NCBI GenBank assembly: GCA_050743385.1
Contig: JBOGFJ010000319.1
Span: 1-11,708 of the forward strand
Source of the DNA: JACDBD01 sp050743385
Lineage (GTDB): Bacteria; Actinomycetota; Acidimicrobiia; IMCC26256; JACDBD01
DNA length: 11,708 nt
Direction: 5' to 3'
Position 1 is the first letter of the stretch. Each line of letters begins with the position of its first letter. A program made the translations under genes and the position numbers. The notes under the pieces were generated by a model. It saw only the letters and a program-made list of their open reading frames with translations. It ran no database searches and was not told where the DNA came from. Positions 6,615 through 11,708 of the stretch are shown here, one piece after another.

Positions 6615-8452
6615 CCACGCCCGTCCGTTCTCAGGAGGGCACGGTCCCGACGGCCCCCCCGCCGCCCGCCACCACCCTGCCGTCGATCCTGCTCCGTCGC
6701 GCGGAGCAGTCGCCCCGGGCTGTCGCGATGCGCAAGAAGGAGCTCGGTCGCTGGCGCCCGTACACGTGGGCGGAATACGTGGAGCGCGCGGCGCGGATCG
6801 GCAACGGCCTCATGGAGCTCGGCGTGGGGCGCGGCGACCGGGTGGCGGTCCACAGCCTGGGCCGTCCGGCCTGGCTGCTGGCCGACCAGGGCATCCAGGG
6901 GATCGGGGCGGTCACGGTCGGTCTCTACCCGACGAGCCCCGCGGCCGAGGTCGGCTACGTGCTGCGGCACTCGGAGTCGGTCGTGCTCGTCGCCGAGGAC
7001 GAGGAGCAGCTCGACAAGGCGCTCGAGGCGCGCGCCGAGCTGCCGCACCTGCGCCACATCGTGGTGGTCGACCCCCGCGGCGTCAGGGTCCTCGACGACC
7101 CCATGATCACGACCCTCGCACAGCTCGAGGAGCTCGGGGCGAGCAGGCCCGCCGCCGAGTTCGCGGACCGTGTCGCGTGCCTGCGCCCCGACGACATCGC
7201 GGTCACCGTCTACACCTCGGGCACGACCGGTCCGCCGAAGGGGGCCATGCTCACGCACGCGAACCTCCTCGCGGCGGCGGTGGCGTCGAGCCAGGTGTAC
7301 CAGTCGACCGCGAGTGACGAGGTGCTCTCGTACCTGCCGCTCTGCCATATCGCCGAGCGCCTCGTGTCGATCATCAACGCCATCCACGCCGGCTACACGG
7401 TCAACTTCGGCTCCGGCGCCGAGGGCTTTGCCACCGACCTCCAGGAGGTCCAGCCGACGTTCTTCCTCGGTGTGCCACGCGTGTGGGAGAAGATGATGGC
7501 TGCCGTGCAGATCCGCATGGCCGACGCCAGCCGTCTGAAGCGAGCGCTCTTCGAGGCGTGCTTGCGTGACGGCCATCGCGTCGCGGCCCGGCGCCTCCGG
7601 CGCGAGCAGGGCGTCGTCGATCGACTCCGTTACCGCGTGGCGTGGCTGCTCGCGTTCCGCAGCCTGCGCCACAAGCTCGGGCTCTCCCGCGTCAGGGTGG
7701 CGCTCTCCGGTGCCGCTCCCATCGCGCCCCAGGTCCTCGAATTCCTCGCCGCCCTCGGGGTCGATGTGCGCGAGGGGTACGGCCAGACGGAGAACACCGC
7801 GCTGGCCACCTACACTCCGGCCGACGACATCCGCATCGGCACGGTGGGCAGGGCGCTCCCCAGTGTCGAGCTGCGCATCGCCCCCGACGGCGAGATCCTC
7901 ACGCGGTCGGCGGGCGTCTTCGCCGGGTACTTCAAGGACGAGGACGCCACCAGGAGTGCCGTCGATGCCGACGGATGGCTCCACACCGGCGACGTCGGGG
8001 AGCTCACCGACGACGGGTTCCTCACCATCACCGACCGCAAGAAGGACATCGTCATCACCGCGGGCGGGAAGAACGTGGCGCCGTCGGAGATCGAGAACAA
8101 GCTCAAGACCTCGCCCTACATCCGCGAGGCCATCGTGGTGGGTGACGGCCGCAAGTACCTGTCTGCCCTCGTCGGCATCGAGCCCGACACCGTCGGCGAC
8201 TGGGCCACGCGCCGTGGGCTCCCGTTCACCACCTACCGCGACCTATCGAGCAAGCCCGAGGTGCGCCGGCTCGTCGCCGCGGACGTCGAACGGGTCAACG
8301 CCGAGCTGGCCCAGGTCGAGACCATCAAGCGGTTCGACATGCTGCCCGTCGAGCTCGACGAGGAGGAAGGTCAGCTCACCGCCACCCAGAAGGTGAAGCG
8401 GCGGGTGATCTCCGAGCAGTTCGCGGACCTCATCGAGGGGATGTACCGGTGA
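6611..8452 (+). CDS. AMP-forming long-chain acyl-CoA synthetase (FAA1/COG1022 type)
   Basis: This enzyme activates a carboxylic acid with ATP and joins it to coenzyme A, via an acyl-adenylate. At 613 residues it has the length of the larger FAA1-type (FadD15-like) acyl-CoA synthetases. The ATP-binding P-loop is YTSGTTGPPKG at 201-211. The adenylate motif is EGYGQTEN at 388-395. The ribose-binding aspartate is Asp461 in DGWLHTGD, the hinge is DRKKD at 475-479, and the C-terminal catalytic lysine region is TQKVKR (Lys594, Lys596). A basic helical insertion lies at about 300-370 (RVWEKMMAAVQIRM onward), as in this subgroup. All key motifs are intact. The gene sits between the ATPase and permease genes of an importer, with GTGA overlaps on both sides, so it should be made together with the transporter. 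No strong Shine-Dalgarno is seen, which fits translational coupling. The acyl substrate (fatty, aromatic or sterol side chain) cannot be read from the sequence. Confidence 0.93.
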   Translation: MTTPVRSQEGTVPTAPPPPATTLPSILLRRAEQSPRAVAMRKKELGRWRPYTWAEYVERAARIGNGLMELGVGRGDRVAVHSLGRPAWLLADQGIQGIGAVTVGLYPTSPAAEVGYVLRHSESVVLVAEDEEQLDKALEARAELPHLRHIVVVDPRGVRVLDDPMITTLAQLEELGASRPAAEFADRVACLRPDDIAVTVYTSGTTGPPKGAMLTHANLLAAAVASSQVYQSTASDEVLSYLPLCHIAERLVSIINAIHAGYTVNFGSGAEGFATDLQEVQPTFFLGVPRVWEKMMAAVQIRMADASRLKRALFEACLRDGHRVAARRLRREQGVVDRLRYRVAWLLAFRSLRHKLGLSRVRVALSGAAPIAPQVLEFLAALGVDVREGYGQTENTALATYTPADDIRIGTVGRALPSVELRIAPDGEILTRSAGVFAGYFKDEDATRSAVDADGWLHTGDVGELTDDGFLTITDRKKDIVITAGGKNVAPSEIENKLKTSPYIREAIVVGDGRKYLSALVGIEPDTVGDWATRRGLPFTTYRDLSSKPEVRRLVAADVERVNAELAQVETIKRFDMLPVELDEEEGQLTATQKVKRRVISEQFADLIEGMYR

Positions 8453-9345
8453 CGGAGTTCCTCCAGCTCTGCTTCGCCGGGCTGGCCCTCGGCGCCCGGT
8501 ACGCACTCGTGGCCCTGGGCTTCGTCGTGATCTTCAAGGCAACCGGTGTCATCAACTTCGCCCAGGGCGGGTTCGTCCTGGTGGGCGCGTACATGACCTA
8601 CAACGCCAGCCGGACCTGGGACGTGCCGTTCTACCTCGCCATCGTCGTCGCCATGGCGGTGGGAGCGCTCCTCGGCGCGGTCATCGAACGGCTCATCCTG
8701 CGCCGCATGGTCGGCCAGCCCACCTTCGCGGTGATCATGATCACGATCGGCCTCCTCTTCGTGCTCGACCAGGCAGTCACGACCATCTGGGGCTTCGACG
8801 CGCTGGACCTGGGCGACCCGTGGGCACGCGAGAACGTCCGGGCGGGCGACCTCGTCTTCGCCGTGAAGGATCTGTGGACGATCGGTCTCACCGCCGTCGT
8901 CCTGGCCGGGTTCTTCGTGTTCTTCCGCTACTCCCGCCTCGGCGTGGCGATGCGGGCCACCGCGCTCGACCCCGAGGCGGCGCTGGCCCAGGGCATCGGT
9001 GCCCGTCAGATCTACGTGCTGTCGTGGGCCATCTCGGGGGTCGTGGCCGCCGTCGCCGGCGTCACCCTCGCCTCGGGATCGGTCCAGCTCGACCCGTCGA
9101 TCGGATTCATCGCGCTGGCGGCGTTCCCCGCGATGATCCTCGGCGGGCTCGACTCGCCCGCCGGCGCCGTCCTCGGCGGAGCGCTCATCGGAATCGTGCA
9201 GGTGCTCACGGCGGGCTACCAGCCCGACTGGTTCCCGTGGCTCGGTGACGGCTTCGACCAGGTGATGCCCTACCTGGTGATGATCTTGATCCTGCTGGTG
9301 CGCCCGTACGGTTTCTTCGGCACGAAGGAGGTGCGGCGCGTGTGA
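8449..9345 (+). CDS. livH: HAAT-family ABC importer permease, LivH type
   Basis: This inner-membrane permease subunit has 298 residues, as usual for LivH. By eye it has about eight hydrophobic segments, near residues 10-28, 38-50, 61-85, 93-113, 144-160, 188-209, 218-252 (probably two) and 273-287. The family motif VINFAQGGFVLVGAYM is at 34-49. The cytoplasmic loop that contacts the ATPases is MRATALDPEAALAQGIG at 168-184. The ILGGLDSPAGAVLGGALIGI stretch at 230-249 is characteristic. The GTG start at 8449 overlaps the stop of the acyl-CoA synthetase (GTGA), and its own stop overlaps the LivM start in the same way. It pairs with LivM to form the translocation path. Confidence 0.94.
   Translation: MTEFLQLCFAGLALGARYALVALGFVVIFKATGVINFAQGGFVLVGAYMTYNASRTWDVPFYLAIVVAMAVGALLGAVIERLILRRMVGQPTFAVIMITIGLLFVLDQAVTTIWGFDALDLGDPWARENVRAGDLVFAVKDLWTIGLTAVVLAGFFVFFRYSRLGVAMRATALDPEAALAQGIGARQIYVLSWAISGVVAAVAGVTLASGSVQLDPSIGFIALAAFPAMILGGLDSPAGAVLGGALIGIVQVLTAGYQPDWFPWLGDGFDQVMPYLVMILILLVRPYGFFGTKEVRRV
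9325..9333 (+). promoter_or_regulatory. Shine-Dalgarno of livM inside livH
   Basis: AAGGAGGTG is an almost perfect anti-16S match, placed eight bases before GTG 9342 and eleven before ATG 9345. It lies within the last codons of livH. It supports a start at 9342 or 9345 rather than the later in-frame ATG at 9363. Confidence 0.75.
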
Positions 9346-10454
9346 TGCGACGGAACCCGTCGATGACCCTCGAGTACACCGACGACCTGCGCCTGTTCCG
9401 ATCTCGGCTCTCCCAGGTGGGGCTGGTGGCCCTCGCCGCCCTGTGGCTCCTCGCCCCGCTGAACGTGGACGACTTCTGGCTCTCGGTCCTGAACTACGTC
9501 GGGGTGACCGCGATCGGCGCGATCGGCCTCAATCTGCTGACCGGCTACACCGGGCAGATATCGCTGGGGCACGCCTTCTTCCTGGGCGTGGGCGCGTACA
9601 CCGCGGCGTGGCTCGGCCGGGAGATCGACGGCGTCTCCCTTCTCGTGTGGATCCCGGCCGCGGCCCTGCTCGGCGGCCTCGTCGGTGCCGCCATCGGGCC
9701 CTTCGCCCTCCGCCTGCGGGGCCCGTACCTCGCGATCGTCACGCTCGGCCTGCTGTTCTTCGCCCGGTACCTGTTCAACAACTGGGAGAGCGTCACGGGC
9801 GGCGGTTTCGGGACGCAGGTGCCGGCGGCGCTCACTCTTGGCCCAATCGACTTCGGAGACCTCGAGGTGTTCGGCCGATCGTTCACGCGCGACCAGGGTC
9901 TGTTCTGGCTCATCTGGGCCCTCGTTGCCCTGGGCGCGCTCGTCGCCAAGAACATCGTCCGCACGAGGCCGGGACGGGCGCTGCAAGCGGTGCGTGACCG
10001 CGACCTGGCCGCCGAGATCATCGGCGTGAGCTCCGCCCGCTACAAGGTCGGCGCGTTCGCGGTCTCGAGCGCGTACGCGGCGGTGGCGGGCGCGCTCTAC
10101 GGCGCCGGCCTCCAGCAGTTCGTGAGCCCCTCGGAGTTCGGAGGCCAGAGCGGCCTGTTCTTCTCGATCCTGTTCATCGCCATCATCATCGTCGGAGGCG
10201 TGGGCACGGTCTTCGGGTCGATCGTGGGGGCGCTCGTCGTGGGCGCTCTGCCCCGCGTCATCGAGGAGTACTCCGAGTCGATCCCCGGCTTGTCGACCGG
10301 TCCCGGCGATGACGGCCTCATCACGGTCTTCGCGTTCAACCAGGCCATCTTCGGGGTCCTGATCGTCGTATTCCTGATGTTCGAGCCGAGAGGGTTGGCG
10401 GCCGTGTGGCTGCGCCTCAAGGCGTACTTCCGAACGTGGCCGTTCTCGTACTGA
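9342..10454 (+). CDS. livM: HAAT-family ABC importer permease, LivM type
   Basis: This is the second permease subunit, 370 residues, with about eight to ten hydrophobic segments. Examples lie near 26-40, 47-66, 72-90, 102-120, 128-143, 187-202, 238-256, 271-301 (probably two) and 328-347. The LivM hallmark NLLTGYTGQISLGHAFFLG spans 64-82. The ATPase-contact loop is AVRDRDLAAEIIGVS at 216-230, and the C-terminus is YFRTWPFSY. GTG 9342 overlaps the livH stop by four bases. ATG 9345 follows immediately and is an equally good start (one residue shorter). A 28-bp gap follows before the binding-protein gene. Confidence 0.94.
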   Translation: MMRRNPSMTLEYTDDLRLFRSRLSQVGLVALAALWLLAPLNVDDFWLSVLNYVGVTAIGAIGLNLLTGYTGQISLGHAFFLGVGAYTAAWLGREIDGVSLLVWIPAAALLGGLVGAAIGPFALRLRGPYLAIVTLGLLFFARYLFNNWESVTGGGFGTQVPAALTLGPIDFGDLEVFGRSFTRDQGLFWLIWALVALGALVAKNIVRTRPGRALQAVRDRDLAAEIIGVSSARYKVGAFAVSSAYAAVAGALYGAGLQQFVSPSEFGGQSGLFFSILFIAIIIVGGVGTVFGSIVGALVVGALPRVIEEYSESIPGLSTGPGDDGLITVFAFNQAIFGVLIVVFLMFEPRGLAAVWLRLKAYFRTWPFSY

Positions 10455-10468
10455 CTGAATGAAGCACA

Positions 10469-10476
10469 GAGGGGGA
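10469..10476 (+). promoter_or_regulatory. Shine-Dalgarno of the substrate-binding protein gene
   Basis: GAGGGGGA lies six bases before ATG 10483, in the only non-overlapping gap of the operon. A separate ribosome binding site fits the need to make binding protein in excess over the membrane subunits. Confidence 0.7.
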
Positions 10477-10482
10477 GACGAA

Positions 10483-11708
10483 ATGAAGAGAACCCAGAGG
10501 TGGAGCCGCCTCGTGGCACTGCTCGGGATCCTGGTTCTCGTCGCAGTGGCCTGCGGGCGGGACGATGACGACGACGGCGGCGCCACCGATGGTGGCGACG
10601 ACGGCGAGGTCTCCGCGGTCGCCGGCTTCGACGGCGAGACGATCCGCGTCGGCGCGATCACGCCCCAGAGCGGGCCGGCGGCGGTGATCGGCAACCCGCT
10701 CACGGCCGGCAACCAACTCTTCTTCCAGGCGTTGAACGAGGAGGAGGGCGGCATCGCGGGGCGATACCCGGTCGAGATCGAGATCGCCGACAGCCGGTAC
10801 GAACCGCCGACGGCCGTGCAGGTCTACAACGGCATGAAGGACGACGTCGTGATGCTCGTGCAGCTCCTCGGCACCCCGATCACGACCGCGATCCTTCCCC
10901 AGCTCGAGACGGACAACGTGGTCGCGTCGCCGGCGTCGCTCGATGCGGAGTGGGTACGGGAGCCGAACCTCCTGCCGCTCGGTGGTCCCTACCAGGTCCA
11001 GGCGATCAACGCGATGCAGTACTACCTCACCGACGGCGGGGGCGAGGGTTCGACCATCTGCACCCTGACCAAGGACGATCCCTACGGCGAGGCGGGCCTC
11101 GAGGGCGTGGAGTTCGCGGGAGAGGAGCTCGACTTCGAGATCGCGGAGAGCGCCACCTTCTCGCAGGGCGCCCAGGACTTCACGGCGCAGATCAACCAGT
11201 TGAGCGGCGCGAACTGCGAGATGGTGTGGCTGACGGCACTGCCGACCGAGGCATCTCCAATCCTCCAGGCCGGCGCCCGGCTCGGCTTCAACCCGCAGTG
11301 GATCGGCCAGTCGCCGACGTGGGTCTCGGTGTTCGCCCAGACCTTCGCCGACGCCAACTTCCTGCTCGTGGGTGAGGGTCCCGAGTGGGGTGACGAGAGC
11401 GTTGAAGGCATGGCCCAGATGCTCGAAGACGTCGAGCAGTACATGCCCGACCAGGAGCCGGACATCTACTTCGCGTTCGGCTACGCGCAGGCGTGGGCGA
11501 CCGCGCAACTGCTCGAGCAGGCCGTGGAGAACGGCGACCTCTCCCGGGAGGGCATGCTCGCGGCACTGGAGTCGATCGACACCCTCGAGTTCGGGGGCCT
11601 CTTCGGCGACTACAGCTACGGCGAGGGCGGCGGGGTCGAGAACCGCAACCCGCCCCGTGTGAGCACGATCTTCGAGATCGACCCCGCGGCACCCGGCGGC
11701 CTCAGCGC
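10483..11708 (+). CDS. HAAT-family substrate-binding lipoprotein, 3' end beyond window
   Basis: This is the extracytoplasmic ligand-binding subunit of the importer. 408 residues are visible with no stop before the window end. Residues 1-23 form a lipoprotein signal peptide: basic MKRTQRWSR, a hydrophobic LVALLGILVLVAVA, then Cys24 as the predicted lipidation site. An unusually acidic linker follows (CGRDDDDDGG... to about residue 45). The mature part begins IRVGAITPQSGPAAVIG, typical of LivJ/LivK-like type I periplasmic-binding proteins (COG0683). It includes the NGMKDDVVMLVQLLGTP segment at about 115-132 that shapes the ligand cleft and DDPYGEAGLEG in the second lobe. Cys193 and Cys245 could form a disulfide. 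The ligand-contact region reads LLGTPITTA rather than the Ser-rich loop of E. coli LivJ, so a ligand other than leucine, isoleucine or valine is plausible. It is separated from livM by 28 bp and has its own Shine-Dalgarno. Confidence 0.92.
   Translation, partial: MKRTQRWSRLVALLGILVLVAVACGRDDDDDGGATDGGDDGEVSAVAGFDGETIRVGAITPQSGPAAVIGNPLTAGNQLFFQALNEEEGGIAGRYPVEIEIADSRYEPPTAVQVYNGMKDDVVMLVQLLGTPITTAILPQLETDNVVASPASLDAEWVREPNLLPLGGPYQVQAINAMQYYLTDGGGEGSTICTLTKDDPYGEAGLEGVEFAGEELDFEIAESATFSQGAQDFTAQINQLSGANCEMVWLTALPTEASPILQAGARLGFNPQWIGQSPTWVSVFAQTFADANFLLVGEGPEWGDESVEGMAQMLEDVEQYMPDQEPDIYFAFGYAQAWATAQLLEQAVENGDLSREGMLAALESIDTLEFGGLFGDYSYGEGGGVENRNPPRVSTIFEIDPAAPGGLS

Noticed and set aside
6425..7984. 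519-residue open frame on the minus strand opposite the acyl-CoA synthetase
   Set aside because: The plus strand encodes a synthetase with every family motif intact. The antisense translation is rich in Arg, His, Asp and Glu without a recognisable fold.
9270..11508. Long minus-strand open frames opposite livM and the binding-protein gene
   Set aside because: These are shadow frames: the plus strand carries clear LivM and lipoprotein features, and the antisense products have no coherent domain.

Overview
The window is very GC-rich. Codons mostly end in G or C, and seven of the nine complete or 5'-complete genes appear to start with GTG. Gene content and protein style suggest a chromosomal segment of a high-GC actinobacterium. 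Acidimicrobiia or a neighbouring class is a guess from general resemblance, not a measured placement. I see no RNA genes, insertion sequences, phage genes, CRISPR arrays or origin, and no gene-free stretch longer than about 180 bases.

Left part (1-4775). The window opens inside the 3' end of a LivF-like ABC ATPase, probably the tail of another transporter cluster. It is followed convergently by a minus-strand gene for a large tetratricopeptide-type repeat protein with a C-terminal domain I recall from actinobacterial multidomain regulators. Divergent from that gene is an alpha/beta hydrolase with an atypical active site. The 150-bp gap between the two holds a nested inverted repeat. A minus-strand gene for an unrecognised 429-residue protein, with a glycine/alanine-rich membrane-like N-terminus, converges on the hydrolase across a 79-bp gap that contains a terminator-like hairpin.

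Right part (4952-11708). One plus-strand operon encodes a complete HAAT-family (branched-chain amino acid type) ABC importer with an acyl-CoA synthetase gene inside it. The order is LivF-type ATPase, LivG-type ATPase, AMP-forming acyl-CoA synthetase, LivH-type permease, LivM-type permease, and a lipoprotein substrate-binding protein cut by the window end. The first five genes overlap at every junction (8, 4, 4 and 4 bases), always with a GTG start, which implies translational coupling. Only the binding protein has a gap (28 bp), an ATG start and a good Shine-Dalgarno of its own.

How they work together: the lipoprotein captures a ligand outside the membrane, LivH/LivM form the channel, and LivF/LivG power it. 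The embedded CoA ligase suggests that the imported compound is a carboxylic acid activated to its CoA thioester on entry, rather than an ordinary branched-chain amino acid. That last step is inference from gene order.

I found no clearly novel multi-gene system. The most useful leads are the transporter/CoA-ligase coupling, the degenerate catalytic positions of the hydrolase, the nested palindrome in the divergent gap, and the uncharacterised 429-residue protein.
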